Shown here in pieces: positions 6,414 to 16,040 of a DNA stretch of 19,966 nt. Numbering within the stretch: position 1 is the stretch's first letter; every line of letters starts with the position of its first letter. The stretch is from the NCBI GenBank assembly GCA_020426065.1, contig JAGQQT010000007.1, forward strand, positions 1 to 19,966. Reading direction: 5' to 3'. Both the position numbers and the translations under genes were made by a program. This DNA comes from Planctomycetaceae bacterium (GTDB lineage Bacteria > Planctomycetota > Planctomycetia > Planctomycetales > Planctomycetaceae). The notes beneath the pieces were generated by a model. The model did no database searches. It was not told the origin of the DNA and worked only from the letters and a program-made list of their open reading frames with translations.

Positions 6414-8759
6414 CTATTGTTCAATACGGATTTCTTGAGATTCTGTTGGCAATTCCGCTGAATTCCCGGCAAGTTTCTCCAGAATCCGGCGATCTGCCTC
6501 GAGCAGCCAACGGTCCGAGTGCCCGGCTGCCCGGTTGATCTGTTCCAGTTCCAGACCTTTGCGGGCGGCAGTTGCCGCTTCCGGGGCATTCCCCTGCTGT
6601 TCCAGGATTTGAGCGGCAACCACGTACAGGTTCACCGCTGTGGGAGCCAGTTCGATGGCGATCGAGATGTGATACGCCGCCGCCTGTAAATCTCCCGCAG
6701 CTTCACTCAGCATGGCTTTCCGCCGTTTGATCCGGGCAGCGGAAGAATGCAGCCGATAACTGTACGGATCCCGCTGAATGGCTTCAGTCTCGAATTCATA
6801 TGCCTTTTCAAGCAAAGCCTGCGAAGACTGCCCCCCCCCTTCCCGCTCCAGTAATCCGGCCATCTGAATCCAGGGTTCCGCATTCCAGCTGTCCACTTCT
6901 GCCCACTCATTCAACAGATTGAGCGAGCGATCCAGTGAGCGTGAGGAAGTCAGACGGGCCGTGGCAGCGGACTCGGCCAGTCGAGGCTGAACTCCTCCCC
7001 GAATGGTAACTAGCAACAACACAAAGGCTACAGCTGCCGCAATCCGGTAAGTCATGCGGTGCGTCACGACTGCTCTTTCCTGAACCGCCAGATTTCCCAC
7101 GGAAAGCAGCAGCAGCAACTGCACGATCAATGGCATGGCAAAACCACCCGCCGCCTGCAGATGGATCATGAGCACAGCCGCAGCAGACATGAGCAGCGTT
7201 TTCTGCAGAGAAATCTCTGAGGTGAGTACCACCCACAACACAGCGGCCCCACCAGCCAGGCAACTCCAGATGAAGACCTCTTCCAGGAAGCGAGCCGTTT
7301 CGGGTGGCGCCAAAAGATTGGCAATGATCACAGAGCAAACCGCCGCAATCCCTGCCTGACGCTTCGAGATCGACTCGGACAGGATCTCCGGCTTCTGTTT
7401 CTCACTCTGAAAGATCATCCGGTAGAGGAACAGACCACACACAGCCAGCCAGACAATCAGATTCAGAATTCCCCCTGTTGACCAGGCTTCCAGCCAGAAC
7501 TGATGTGGATCCAGGATCTCCTCACTCGACTGCGGCAATTGATCCCCGACATAGAATTGTCGAAAGTTCCCCGGCCCGGTTCCAAGCCAGAAATGATCCT
7601 GCAGCATCGCCCAGGTGGCCTGCCAGTATTCCAGCCGGTAGCGGACCGAAAGATTGGATTCCGAAAAGACCTCCACATCGATTCCACCAGTCAGACAGGC
7701 CAGCAGCAGCAACAGCCCCGCGCCCCCAGCCAGTCCCGCTCCTCCCAGCAGCACATCACGCCCTCGAGCATGAGAACTGGCCCACTGCAGAGAAAAGAAC
7801 AACAGGACTCCAGCAATCAGGGCCAGTAAAGCCGTTCGACTTTTTGTCAGCAGCAGACAATAGAAGATCAGGACGGCCATCCCGACCAACAGAATCGTTT
7901 TCCAGAATGCCTTGGTCTGCACTGCCTGCCAGCGGAACACAATGATGCCGATCAGCAGAAGGGTAATGCAGCTCAGATATCCCCCCAGAGTGTTGGCCAG
8001 GGCAAAAAAACCAAACGGTTCCCGGCTGTCCCGCAGTCGCTGCAGAAACATCCGCAACGAACGGGTATCCAGAGGAACTCCCAGTTCAGTTAACCGACGT
8101 TCCAGTTCACTTTTCTGCCGCAGCTGGGTCTCAGAAAGCCCCGACTCAGCTGTGCCGTTTCCGATTTGAATCAGGCTTTCATACTGCTCAACCAGAGGAG
8201 AGATCTCGGCCGAGGTTTGTGGATAAAAGACCCGGTTCTGCCAGACTCCCATGCCACCTGCAGTCAGTCCGCCCGCAATCAATAAGGCGAGCGGCAATCC
8301 CCAGCCAAAGCGGGGCAGCCAGCGACGAAAAAGCAAAATCACGCTGCCGGTCATCAACCAGCCCAGCACATGATACACCCCTGTCTGCAGATCTCCGCCA
8401 GACAGAAAACGTCCCGTCCAGCCCAGCAGAGGCAGCCCGCTCAGCAAAACCAGGAGCAGGTCAATTTCATCAAAGGCGATCCGTTCGTTTTCATTGCCGA
8501 ATTTCAACCTGAAAGCTGCCCACAGTGCCAGTAACGCAAACCAGGCCGTCTGAATCAGCACCAGATTTCCCATCCCGAGCCCTTCGGGTGGAACAAACAG
8601 CTGACTGAAGACGATGATGTTTCCTGCAGTCCAGAAAGCCAGATCGATCCTGCTCTTTCGTGAGGGAAGCGGAGCTGCCTGTGGAACCTGAGCCGAATCA
8701 GGAACCTGAACTTCTGGGGCTTCTGGCTGAAGAACCTGCTTTGGTTTCCGCTTGGCCAT
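6414..8759 (-). CDS. O-antigen ligase/polymerase-like membrane protein with TPR-like tail
   Basis: A 781-residue polytopic membrane protein of the Wzy/WaaL (O-antigen ligase) superfamily. A cytoplasmic proline-rich N-terminus (1-37) is followed by many membrane segments between about 40 and 590. Family landmarks are LLTKSRTALLALIAG (303-317), GTGPGNFR (393-400) and DPHQFWLEAWSTGGI (417-431). A soluble stretch of about 70 residues (about 180-250) interrupts the membrane part and probably forms a large external loop. The C-terminal 190 residues are helical and alanine-rich with TPR-like spacing. It should polymerise or ligate lipid-linked sugars at the outer face of the inner membrane. The gene starts 25 bases after the stop of the phosphoglycosyl transferase gene, so the two likely form an operon. 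A run of nine G in the coding strand (codons 641-643) precedes the TPR-like part. Confidence 0.85.
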   Translation of the reverse strand: MAKRKPKQVLQPEAPEVQVPDSAQVPQAAPLPSRKSRIDLAFWTAGNIIVFSQLFVPPEGLGMGNLVLIQTAWFALLALWAAFRLKFGNENERIAFDEIDLLLVLLSGLPLLGWTGRFLSGGDLQTGVYHVLGWLMTGSVILLFRRWLPRFGWGLPLALLIAGGLTAGGMGVWQNRVFYPQTSAEISPLVEQYESLIQIGNGTAESGLSETQLRQKSELERRLTELGVPLDTRSLRMFLQRLRDSREPFGFFALANTLGGYLSCITLLLIGIIVFRWQAVQTKAFWKTILLVGMAVLIFYCLLLTKSRTALLALIAGVLLFFSLQWASSHARGRDVLLGGAGLAGGAGLLLLLACLTGGIDVEVFSESNLSVRYRLEYWQATWAMLQDHFWLGTGPGNFRQFYVGDQLPQSSEEILDPHQFWLEAWSTGGILNLIVWLAVCGLFLYRMIFQSEKQKPEILSESISKRQAGIAAVCSVIIANLLAPPETARFLEEVFIWSCLAGGAAVLWVVLTSEISLQKTLLMSAAAVLMIHLQAAGGFAMPLIVQLLLLLSVGNLAVQERAVVTHRMTYRIAAAVAFVLLLVTIRGGVQPRLAESAATARLTSSRSLDRSLNLLNEWAEVDSWNAEPWIQMAGLLEREGGGQSSQALLEKAYEFETEAIQRDPYSYRLHSSAARIKRRKAMLSEAAGDLQAAAYHISIAIELAPTAVNLYVVAAQILEQQGNAPEAATAARKGLELEQINRAAGHSDRWLLEADRRILEKLAGNSAELPTESQEIRIEQ
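6831..6839. repeat. Homopolymer of nine C (nine G in the coding strand)
   Basis: Nine consecutive C on the plus strand encode three glycines (641-643) in the O-antigen ligase-like gene. Loss of one base would shift the frame and meet a stop at 6707, removing most of the TPR-like tail while leaving all membrane segments. Confidence 0.9.
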
Positions 8760-8784
8760 TACTCGTCCATCCTGCGAACAATCA

Positions 8785-9915
8785 TCACTTCGCTTCTTCC
8801 CGTTGCCGAGCTGCCCGCCGCCCCGCCGTTTCCAGGATGGAAATCATCAACAGCACACATATCACAAGCACAATCACGGTCCAGGCCGAACCCCAGCCCG
8901 GTAGTCGATAAAGCAGCAAACCTGCCAGTCCCGTTGTAATGGTACACAGATAGATCGTCAGCACGGCATTTTTTCGCGAAAGTCCCAGATCCACCAGGCG
9001 ATGAGAAAAATGATTCTTGTCGGCGTGAAAGGGACTTAATCCCCGTTTGATCCGGATTGTCATGACAGACAGGAAGTCGTACAACGGAACAGCCAGCACA
9101 CACAACGGGGCCAGCATCACATGGGTATCGGCACTGGATTTGACATCGTAAAACGTTCCCAGAATCGTCAGACAGCCGAGCATCAGCCCCAGAAAAGTGC
9201 TGCCGGCATCCCCCATGAAAATCCGGGCGGGGGACCAGTTCCAGACCAGAAACCCACTGCAGGCTCCGGCGATCACCAGCAGCATCCCGGCAACCAGCCA
9301 GCGAGGTTCTGAAGTTTGTGTCAACATCACAATCGCGAACAGGATGGATGAGATGAGAGTAATGCCGGAGGTCAGACCATCCATGTTATCCAGGAAATTC
9401 AGTGAGTTGATCAGCAGGACCAGCCAGAATACCGTGAGTGTCCAGCTGATGATCGGGGGAATGTCGAACATCGTTGCCCGGATATCCGCAGCGATAACGG
9501 CCATGGCCACCAGAAACTGGATGATCAGACGAAACCGCCAGGAAACCGGACGAACATCATCGACCAGTCCCACGATGCTCAATATCAATCCCGCAGTGAG
9601 CAGACCCCACATCTGCGGTGCCCGGTACAACACGCCATCCAGATGAACATTCAGATCCGCTGGCAGAAGAGAAGCGGGGAGCAGATTCTGACCAATGGCC
9701 CACACCAGACCATGAGCCATACCGAGCGTGAGCACCACACCCAGCACAATGCCCAGTCCCCCGCCCAATGGAGTGGGATTGGTATGGGATTTTCGGGCGG
9801 CGGGCTGATCAATCAACCCCAGTTGAGGCGCCCAGGAAATCATGAGACGGGTCACAACCAGACTGATCAGAAACGACGGCAACATGCAGCCAATCGCAAA
9901 CCACAACATTCCCAA
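8785..9915 (-). CDS. WecA/MraY-type undecaprenyl-phosphate sugar-1-phosphate transferase
   Basis: A 376-residue membrane protein of the polyprenyl-phosphate N-acetylhexosamine-1-phosphate transferase family, which starts lipid-linked glycan synthesis by moving a sugar-1-phosphate from a UDP-sugar to undecaprenyl phosphate. Catalytic landmarks are present: [12 protein letters not shown] (42-53), [14 protein letters not shown] (117-130) with the Asp pair D119/D120, NFLDNMDGL (173-181), [11 protein letters not shown] (233-243) and [10 protein letters not shown] (298-307), close to the WecA-type HxxHR motif and unlike MraY. About ten membrane segments are visible. A TTG at 9915 is favoured because GGAG lies six bases upstream of it; an ATG two codons later (9909) is the alternative. 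The gene directly precedes the O-antigen ligase-like gene, which supports a role in surface polysaccharide rather than peptidoglycan synthesis. Confidence 0.87.
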   Translation of the reverse strand: MGMLWFAIGCMLPSFLISLVVTRLMISWAPQLGLIDQPAARKSHTNPTPLGGGLGIVLGVVLTLGMAHGLVWAIGQNLLPASLLPADLNVHLDGVLYRAPQMWGLLTAGLILSIVGLVDDVRPVSWRFRLIIQFLVAMAVIAADIRATMFDIPPIISWTLTVFWLVLLINSLNFLDNMDGLTSGITLISSILFAIVMLTQTSEPRWLVAGMLLVIAGACSGFLVWNWSPARIFMGDAGSTFLGLMLGCLTILGTFYDVKSSADTHVMLAPLCVLAVPLYDFLSVMTIRIKRGLSPFHADKNHFSHRLVDLGLSRKNAVLTIYLCTITTGLAGLLLYRLPGWGSAWTVIVLVICVLLMISILETAGRRAARQREEAK

Positions 9916-9975
9916 GGCCTGCTCCGATCACTCCGCAATGATGCCGTCTGTTTTCTCAAATCAATGAATTACAGG

Positions 9976-11568
9976 TCAGGATGCTTTTTTCTTGCCTGCA
10001 TTCGGTTTCTGGGCAGGGGGATTATTCTTGTAGACCGGATTCTTGGGCACCGAACCCCGGTCATCAGGGACTTCCAGTTCTTCCGCCAGACGATCCAGCT
10101 CGTACTTCAGCAGCTTCTGGACTTCCTCGTACTCGGGCTGATCATATACGCTCTGCATTTCGTGAGGATCTTTTTCCAGATCATACAGTTCGTATTCACC
10201 CAGATTATAAAAGTCGATCAGCTTGTAACGGTCCGTTCTCACACCCCGGTGCCGACGTACCATATGAGGGGTCCGGCTGTTTGCTTCGAATTCGTAATAG
10301 TGATAGTAGTGTGACTTCCGCCAGTCCTCTGGGATCTCCCCGTCAAACAGTGGAGTCAGGCTGGCTCCCTGCATGGCCCTCGGCTGGTCTAGCCCGGCGA
10401 CATCGATGAACGTTTCGGCGAAGTCGACATTGGACACCAGTGCCTTGGAAACTGTTCCCGGCTGAATTTTCCCAGGCCAACGCACCATCAGTGGTTGACG
10501 ATAAGACTCTTCGTACATGAACCGTTTGTCGAACCAGCCATGATCTCCCAGGTAAAAACCCTGATCTGAGGAGTAAACCACAATCGTGTTCTCAGCCAGG
10601 CCCGCTTCGTCCAGGTAGTCCAGCACGCGCCCGATGTTGTCGTCGACGGCGGCGACGCAGCGGAGGTAGTCCTTGATGTAACGCTGATACTTCCACCGAA
10701 CCAGATCCTTCCCCTGCAGGTTTGCTTTCCGGAAGGCTTCGTTTTTCGGTTCGTAAGCCGCATTCCAGACTTTGAGCTGCTCTTCATTCAGGAACGGAGG
10801 AGGAACCAGTTTCAGGTCGCGATCGGTCATGGTCTTTTCGATCGTCATGTCCTGCGTATGAGCAGCGGTGCCGCGTCCTTCGTAGTCATCAAACAGGTTG
10901 ACCGGTTCGGGAATCTCGACATCATCATACATCGTCAGGTATTTCGGTCCCGGACACCATTCCCGGTGTGGTGCCTTGTGCTGATACATCAGCATGAACG
11001 GTTTGTCCGACTTGCGACCTTCCTTAAGCCAGTCCAGGGCGAGGTCGGTAATGATGTCGGTGGTATAGCCAGTGTAGTTGATTTTCTTGCGGTCACCGTT
11101 GCCATGATCATCCCGCAGCATGGTTGGGTTGTAATAGGGACCCTGTCCGACCAGAACCTCGGAGTAACTGAACCCGGTCGGTTCCTGATGTTCTCCCAGA
11201 TGCCATTTCCCGATCACGGCGGTTTCGTATCCCACCATCTGCAGCATCTTGGGGAAAGTCAGCTGATTTCCATCGAAACGGTTTCCGTTTCTCAGAAACC
11301 CGTTTTTATGGCTGTACTTGCCGGTCAGAATGACTGCCCGCGAAGGCCCGCAGATCCCGTTGGTACAAAAGCAGTTATCAAACCGGATTCCCTCATTCCC
11401 AATGCGGTCGAGGTTGGGAGTCTTGTTGATTTTCGAATCGTAGCAGCTGATTGCATGAGCGGCGTGGTCATCCGTAAAAATGAACAGGATGTTGGGCTGC
11501 TCCGCTCCCGATACATCTGCCACAAAACTGAGCAGGAACAGACCAACAAATGCAAAAATGACATGCAT
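9976..11568 (-). CDS. Secreted formylglycine-dependent sulfatase
   Basis: A 530-residue type I sulfatase (alkaline phosphatase superfamily) that hydrolyses sulfate esters, probably on polysaccharides. It has a signal peptide (about 1-21, ending VSGA). [13 protein letters not shown] (26-38) supplies the metal-binding Asp pair D33/D34. The maturation motif [11 protein letters not shown] (73-83) fits CxPSR, in which the cysteine becomes formylglycine. GKWHLG (120-125), QHKAPH (196-201) and [17 protein letters not shown] (333-349) supply further active-site residues. A C-terminal subdomain (about 415-500) contains YKLIDFY and [11 protein letters not shown]. It resembles the iduronate/N-acetylglucosamine-6-sulfatase branch, but the substrate cannot be fixed. 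ATG at 11568 was chosen because GAGGA lies six bases upstream and it gives a clean signal peptide; an upstream start at 11607 does not. No formylglycine-generating enzyme is in the window. Confidence 0.92.
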   Translation of the reverse strand: MHVIFAFVGLFLLSFVADVSGAEQPNILFIFTDDHAAHAISCYDSKINKTPNLDRIGNEGIRFDNCFCTNGICGPSRAVILTGKYSHKNGFLRNGNRFDGNQLTFPKMLQMVGYETAVIGKWHLGEHQEPTGFSYSEVLVGQGPYYNPTMLRDDHGNGDRKKINYTGYTTDIITDLALDWLKEGRKSDKPFMLMYQHKAPHREWCPGPKYLTMYDDVEIPEPVNLFDDYEGRGTAAHTQDMTIEKTMTDRDLKLVPPPFLNEEQLKVWNAAYEPKNEAFRKANLQGKDLVRWKYQRYIKDYLRCVAAVDDNIGRVLDYLDEAGLAENTIVVYSSDQGFYLGDHGWFDKRFMYEESYRQPLMVRWPGKIQPGTVSKALVSNVDFAETFIDVAGLDQPRAMQGASLTPLFDGEIPEDWRKSHYYHYYEFEANSRTPHMVRRHRGVRTDRYKLIDFYNLGEYELYDLEKDPHEMQSVYDQPEYEEVQKLLKYELDRLAEELEVPDDRGSVPKNPVYKNNPPAQKPNAGKKKAS

Positions 11569-11894
11569 AGCGCGTCCTCGGGAAGAAGATTTCAAGAAAT
11601 GGACCACCCTGACTCAGGCGGTCAGACAGGATTGTCTAGGTATCTGATGATGGCAGTCCCGGTACGGAATCTCAAGTGAGCCCGCTCAAATCACTGCAAT
11701 TCCCGAGATTTTCTCTCCGAGATGAATCGGGAATCGGGGCATGTCCACCTCCCTTCAGCCAGCCAGGGATGACTTCTCAGTCCGAAATCCCCAGATTTTT
11801 TCCTACTGGCGCGGATTCTGCTCTGAACCTGAAACGTGCTCAGTCTGTCACTCTTAAAAGATTGAGGAACAATAGCCGAAACGAAGGATGAATC
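11569..11894. other. Divergent intergenic region with an inverted repeat
   Basis: These 326 bases separate the sulfatase (minus) from the small plus-strand gene. They must hold both promoters, but I see no convincing -35/-10 pair. A perfect 8-base inverted repeat lies at 11699-11734. No gene is supported here; an antisense open frame that runs into the region has no ribosome binding site. Confidence 0.5.
11699..11734. repeat. 8-base perfect inverted repeat in the divergent region
   Basis: ATTCCCGA at 11699-11706 is the exact reverse complement of TCGGGAAT at 11727-11734, with 20 bases between that include a smaller TCTC/GAGA pairing. It lies about 130 bases upstream of the sulfatase start and 160 upstream of the small gene. 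It could be an operator or an RNA hairpin in the sulfatase leader. Confidence 0.45.
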
Positions 11895-12116
11895 ATGATT
11901 ACTGAGATGACAAAATGCGATCCGGTTCTGACCCGGGATCAGGTGGCCATACTTCCCGACTCTCTGATTGAGAGCATGAGCGAAGTTGAACTGATCCATG
12001 TCATCACCCTGGGGAAAATCCCCTTTATTGATGAAAGTCGTCTGGGCGGACACGACCAGATCATCCTGCGCAGACTTGCCTACCTGGCTCGACAGACCTG
12101 CCAGCAAAGCACCTGA
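11895..12116 (+). CDS. Small hypothetical protein (73 residues)
   Basis: I do not recognise this protein. It is supported as a gene by an excellent ribosome binding site (AAGGA, six bases before the ATG), by codon use like the neighbours (CTG, ATC and GCC preferred), and by a terminator-like hairpin 25 bases after its stop. The product is soluble, with no signal peptide or membrane segment, and has two cysteines (C8 and C69). Residues about 13-40 and 53-70 look helical, and the second half ends with RRLAYLARQTCQQ. It is one of only two plus-strand genes in the window and is flanked by the divergent sulfatase and the convergent FHA phosphatase. A longer frame on the opposite strand (11691-12266) covers the same bases but has no start signal and biased composition. 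Confidence 0.6.
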   Translation: MITEMTKCDPVLTRDQVAILPDSLIESMSEVELIHVITLGKIPFIDESRLGGHDQIILRRLAYLARQTCQQST

Positions 12117-12140
12117 TTCACCCATATAATGCAAGGCAAC

Positions 12141-12173
12141 GGGCGGTCTCTCGGAAACGATCTGAGTCCGCCC
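12141..12173. terminator. Bidirectional terminator-like hairpin
   Basis: GGGCGG (12141-12146) pairs with CCGCCC (12168-12173), and after one T-T mismatch CTC (12148-12150) pairs with GAG (12164-12166), leaving a 13-base loop. It lies between two convergent genes, 25 bases after the small plus-strand gene and about 70 bases after the FHA phosphatase stop. The tails (TGCTTTA on plus, GTTGCCTTGC on minus) are only partly T-rich. A second 6-base stem, GCTGGT at 12189-12194 with ACCAGC at 12204-12209, lies nearby. Confidence 0.45.
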
Positions 12174-12244
12174 TGCTTTATGTCTGCTGCTGGTATCTGA
12201 GCAACCAGCTTGCCTGTTCAGCCTCCACGCTGACTCCTCCCCGC

Positions 12245-13912
12245 TCAGGCTTTCCGGCCAAAACACATCAGAGTGATATCATCGTTCTGAGGCCGGCCAT
12301 CTGCATGACGCTTCACATCAGCCAGCACAATTTTGCCGAGTTGAGCCGCATCAGCCGGGGCTTTCGAGACAACATCTTTCAGGTGTTCGATTCCGTACAG
12401 GTCATTATTGAAGTTCATCGCCTCGCTGACACCATCCGTATAGATGGTGACAAACTCACCCGGTGCAATTTCGCGTGAAACAACCTCATAGGGATAGTCC
12501 TCCATCACGCCAATCGGCAATCCCACCGAATCATCGTTGAACTCTTCAATGCTGCCATCGGCCAGTCGGAACATGGGAGACATGTGTCCGGCGTTGACAA
12601 CTGAGATGCTGTTTTTCGAAATGTCGAGCAGAATCAGCACAAAGGTCACGAAACGGCCTTCCACCGCTTTCGCACACATGTGGTTATTGATTTCCTCGGT
12701 CGCTTTGCCCACATCGTCCACAAACGCCATCGTGCTGCGTACTACGCTCGAAAGTCGTGACATGACCAGGGCAGCAGGAACTCCCTTTCCGGCAACATCG
12801 CCAAAGGCCAGGCAGATTCGATTGTCATCAATCTGAATGATGTCGTAATAATCTCCCCCTACCTCCTGGGCAGATTCATAGGAGGCGAAGAACTCATAGC
12901 CGGATACTTCAGGAAAAGATTCTGGCAGCAGGGCGTGCTGAACGTTGCGGGCAATCCGCATCTCGCTGTCCTGCTTCTGTTTCTGGGTGTACGTTTCAAC
13001 CAGTTTGGCTGATTCATAGGAAAGCGCGGCCTGCCCGGCAACCGCCAGTAACAGATCAAGGTCTTCCTGGCGGAACTGACTGATCGGGTTCTGGGTATCG
13101 ATGTTGATGATGCCAGTCGGCTCTCCGGACAGATCCAGCATCGGCACACACATCATCGAGCGGATTGTCAGATTGGAAATCGATTCGCTGGCTTCGAACC
13201 GGGAATCAGTTGCCGCATCGGCAGACAGGATCCCTTTCCGTTCATCCAGCACCGCATTGATAATGGTCCGGCTCAGTTTCACCGAATCATCACTTCCCTG
13301 TTGACGATGCTTGATCGCTCGCGGAACCATCTGACCGGATTCCGGATTCTTCAGCAGAATACATCCCCGGTCCGCATGTGGGAAAATACTGAAGAGAGTA
13401 TCGAGAATTTTGGGCAGCAGACTTTCCAGATCCACTGTTCCGGCCAGTGCCCGACTGATTTCAATCACGGCTTTCAGTTTGGCTTCAGGACGAACATCCA
13501 GCAGACCGAAACCGGACGTGTTATCCACCGTCCCCATGATCGTCCCGGAGTCATCTTCACCTGCCAGCTCAACACCAAATTCTCCTCCGCCGAATGTCTT
13601 GGCTTCCGGTTCGGTCTTGCTGTGGGCATCATCTTCAAATCGCACGAGAATCGGGCCGAGTTTCAGTCGATCCCCATGAGCCAGCGGGGAAGTCCCCTCG
13701 AGCTTCTTGCCATTCAGAAAGGTGCCGTTTCCGCTCCCCAGATCTTCGATTTTGATCTTGGATCCTTCCCGGAATACCCGCGCATGTTTTCGGGAAACCA
13801 TATTGGAATCCAGCTGCAGGTCGCACTCTGGCAATCGACCAATCACCACATCGGTCTGGGGGAGTTCAAAGGAATTCGCTTTTCCGCCCTGAAGTATGAC
13901 AAGCTTAGGCAT
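12245..13912 (-). CDS. FHA-GAF-SpoIIE (PP2C-type) serine phosphatase
   Basis: A 555-residue cytoplasmic signalling protein. An FHA domain that binds phosphothreonine peptides (about 3-92) has GR (25-26), SRKHARV (40-46) and [12 protein letters not shown] (58-69). A linker with many acidic residues follows, then a GAF sensor domain (about 150-305), a short helical stretch (about 305-335) and a SpoIIE/RsbU-type phosphatase (about 338-553). The phosphatase metal-binding motifs GGDYYD (352-357), FGDVAGKG (370-377), NAGH (440-443), YTDGVSEA (491-498) and QNDDIT (542-547) are all present, so it should be active. Its usual substrate would be a phosphorylated anti-sigma antagonist, but no STAS protein or kinase gene is in the window. 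The FHA domain suggests input from a Ser/Thr kinase. ATG at 13912 is preceded by GGGA seven bases upstream. Confidence 0.9.
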   Translation of the reverse strand: MPKLVILQGGKANSFELPQTDVVIGRLPECDLQLDSNMVSRKHARVFREGSKIKIEDLGSGNGTFLNGKKLEGTSPLAHGDRLKLGPILVRFEDDAHSKTEPEAKTFGGGEFGVELAGEDDSGTIMGTVDNTSGFGLLDVRPEAKLKAVIEISRALAGTVDLESLLPKILDTLFSIFPHADRGCILLKNPESGQMVPRAIKHRQQGSDDSVKLSRTIINAVLDERKGILSADAATDSRFEASESISNLTIRSMMCVPMLDLSGEPTGIINIDTQNPISQFRQEDLDLLLAVAGQAALSYESAKLVETYTQKQKQDSEMRIARNVQHALLPESFPEVSGYEFFASYESAQEVGGDYYDIIQIDDNRICLAFGDVAGKGVPAALVMSRLSSVVRSTMAFVDDVGKATEEINNHMCAKAVEGRFVTFVLILLDISKNSISVVNAGHMSPMFRLADGSIEEFNDDSVGLPIGVMEDYPYEVVSREIAPGEFVTIYTDGVSEAMNFNNDLYGIEHLKDVVSKAPADAAQLGKIVLADVKRHADGRPQNDDITLMCFGRKA

Positions 13913-14273
13913 AATGAAATCCCATCAGGATTGGATTCAATAAAAGTCTGCCAGGAGTCCCGTTCTGTCCCTATTTGAGGGGCCGCCGTCCGGAAGGAGT
14001 TGATGGACAACCTGTTGTGCCATCTTAGCCACTCTCCGGGGAACTGTCCAAACGGAGTGAAGATTTCCGGTATGAATCGCAATTTGCTGGAAAATCAGAG
14101 GCAGAATCAGGAAAAGAACTTCCCTCACCGGCTGCGATAAACCTCCCAAAGGGAGCAAAAGTTGCCTGAAAGATACCTGAATGAAGAAAACCCGGAAAAG
14201 GAAATGGACCCTGGCTGATGACAGTCAGAGTCCATGAAACAGTTTCATTTCAATCAGCGGCGAGAAGTAGCAG
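13913..14273. other. Intergenic region between the phosphatase and antiporter genes
   Basis: These 361 bases hold the leader of the phosphatase gene and the 3' end of the antiporter transcript, including a terminator-like stem (14204-14235). A 15-base palindrome, ATGAAAC-A-GTTTCAT, lies at 14234-14248. A 45-codon plus-strand frame at 14003-14140 has AAGGAG only three bases before its ATG; I do not support it as a gene. Confidence 0.5.
14204..14235 (-). terminator. Terminator-like hairpin after the antiporter gene
   Basis: On the minus strand ATGGAC pairs with GTCCAT across a 20-base interior that can form a further CTGA/TCAG stem, and is followed by TTCCTTTTCC. It starts about 40 bases after the antiporter stop. 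The position and the pyrimidine-rich tail fit a Rho-independent terminator with an imperfect stem. Confidence 0.4.
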
Positions 14274-15947
14274 TTACGATTTCAGGAAGAGGAAGGTCGT
14301 TGCCAGGAAAATGGGAACCAGAACCAGCACGCTGTAAATCATGTAACCGAAAAAGCTCGGCATGCGGATGTTGTTCTTTTCCGCAATCGCCTTGACCATG
14401 AAGTTCGGGCCGTTGCCGATATAAGTCATCGCTCCCATGAACACGGCCCCCAGGCTGATCGCCACCAGGAAGACTTCGGAAACGCCTGCAATGGTTTGCC
14501 CAACCGGTTCCATCGTTTTCGCGGTTTCAAAGAACACAACGTAAGTGGGAGCATTATCGAGGAAGCTGGAAAGAGTTCCGGTCCCCCAGAAAAACTTGGC
14601 GGGGGAGTCAAATCCGAGTGTTTTTCCGTAGACATTCAGAATCTGGACCGGAGCCTGCATGCAGATGAAGATGCCGGAAAACAGAGCGGCCACTTCCACA
14701 ATTGCGTCGTAATTGAAGGAGTTCTTCAGTCGGATACCTGCGGTTGTGGTGACCAGGGAGGCGAGTGTGATGAGCAACATCAGCATTTCGCGGAAGTAGA
14801 GCGGAGCATGCCAGGTCGTGCCCGGGAATGGTTTGGAAGGATCGAGTGTGGCAACACAGCCGACAATCCCCAGCAGCCAGACCAGGTTGAGCTTGCCGAA
14901 CATCGAGATCAGAGAACCACTGGACTCGGCGACTTCAAACGCCTCCGGCTTTTCCTTTTTGGACAACTTCATGTCATACAGCAGGTAAACGATCATGATG
15001 GTTGCATTGGTAAACAACCACTCTGGCCACAGACGAAGCGTCCAGAAGAAATCGACACCGCGCAGGAATCCCAGAAACAGGGGAGGGTCACCAATCGGAA
15101 GCAGGCAGCCACCCGTGTTACAGACCGCAAAAATAAAGAACACAACTGTGTGTGCCACGTATTCCCGTTTAGCATTAGCTGCCAGCAGAGGCCGAATCAG
15201 CAACATCGCCGCTCCGGTTGTCCCGACAAAACTGGCCAGCATTGCACCCAGGCCAATGATGCATGTATTCACGTGAGCCCGACCGGCAATCCGGGTTTCG
15301 ATCGCAATCCCGCCCGTAATTACATACAGACTGAACAGCAACGTAATAAAGGGAATGTATTCCCCCATAATGGCATTCTTGAGCACTGTGACAGCAGCCG
15401 GAATCCCCGGATCCGAATGCCCGTGAGACAGGTGATCGTGAACACCATCACCAAAGACAAATGCGTAATAACCAAGTGTGATCAGCCCCAGAACCGAGGC
15501 GACCAGAAACCGGTTAGAGTTCTTTTCCCACCAGTGCTCTGTTTTGTGAAACAGGGGAAGCACGGCAATGCATAGCAGCAGTACCACAAACGGGAGCACG
15601 CTATACCAGGCTGGCACGCTGACTGAATGAGCTTCGTGCTCCGCATGGTCTGCGTGTTCTTCAGCTCCGTGAGCTTCGTGTTCATGGTCGCCGTGGTCTT
15701 TGTCTGCGTCATCTGCATGTTCGTGGTCGGCATGCTCAGCATCATGATGTTCTTCAGCATGATCCGCGTCATCATGAGCCTGCTCGTGATGCGAATCTTC
15801 ATGAGCGGGAGTTTCGTGGTGAGACCCCGTCCCTGACGCATTCACACCAACGAAAGCCCCCAGCGCCAGCACCATCAGCAGTACGGTGAGGATTCCTTTT
15901 TTCTTCTGGGACTGCTGTGATGACAACGTGTTATGCGATTGCTCCAT
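14274..15947 (-). CDS. NhaD/CitMHS-type sodium:proton antiporter with histidine-rich segment
   Basis: A 557-residue polytopic membrane protein of the ion transporter superfamily that includes NhaD, ArsB and CitMHS; planctomycete members are usually named sodium:proton antiporters. A hydrophobic segment (about 18-36, signal peptide or first membrane helix) is followed by a 65-residue stretch (43-107) with 20 histidines and 25 acidic residues. About eleven to twelve membrane segments follow from about 113. Family motifs include [51 protein letters not shown] and [14 protein letters not shown] second small histidine cluster (VHDHLSHGH, 169-177) sits in a loop. The histidine-rich part probably faces the periplasm and could bind metal or sense pH; this is inference. 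ATG at 15947 has GAGG seven bases upstream. The gene is flanked by leader and terminator-like structures, so it is probably transcribed alone. Confidence 0.85.
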   Translation of the reverse strand: MEQSHNTLSSQQSQKKKGILTVLLMVLALGAFVGVNASGTGSHHETPAHEDSHHEQAHDDADHAEEHHDAEHADHEHADDADKDHGDHEHEAHGAEEHADHAEHEAHSVSVPAWYSVLPFVVLLLCIAVLPLFHKTEHWWEKNSNRFLVASVLGLITLGYYAFVFGDGVHDHLSHGHSDPGIPAAVTVLKNAIMGEYIPFITLLFSLYVITGGIAIETRIAGRAHVNTCIIGLGAMLASFVGTTGAAMLLIRPLLAANAKREYVAHTVVFFIFAVCNTGGCLLPIGDPPLFLGFLRGVDFFWTLRLWPEWLFTNATIMIVYLLYDMKLSKKEKPEAFEVAESSGSLISMFGKLNLVWLLGIVGCVATLDPSKPFPGTTWHAPLYFREMLMLLITLASLVTTTAGIRLKNSFNYDAIVEVAALFSGIFICMQAPVQILNVYGKTLGFDSPAKFFWGTGTLSSFLDNAPTYVVFFETAKTMEPVGQTIAGVSEVFLVAISLGAVFMGAMTYIGNGPNFMVKAIAEKNNIRMPSFFGYMIYSVLVLVPIFLATTFLFLKS

Positions 15948-16040
15948 CTCGCGACCTCAGGTGCTTTCACCTAAAACTGCCCGGAGCAGGTCCGGGGCGA
16001 ACTCCTGTTTCATACAGATCTCTGACAGTACAGCCAACAT

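Noticed and set aside
11691..12266. Minus-strand frame of 191 codons opposite the small plus-strand gene
   Set aside because: It runs through a terminator-like hairpin and the end of the phosphatase gene, lacks a start signal and shows no domain.
14003..14140. 45-codon plus-strand frame with AAGGAG before the ATG
   Set aside because: The spacing of three bases is too short, the composition is unlike the neighbours, and the region is better explained as leader and terminator sequence.
14496..15575. Long plus-strand open frame (359 codons) across the antiporter gene
   Set aside because: Its composition (many Gln, His, Asn, Arg) is what the antisense of a membrane protein gives; the minus-strand frame carries clear transporter motifs.
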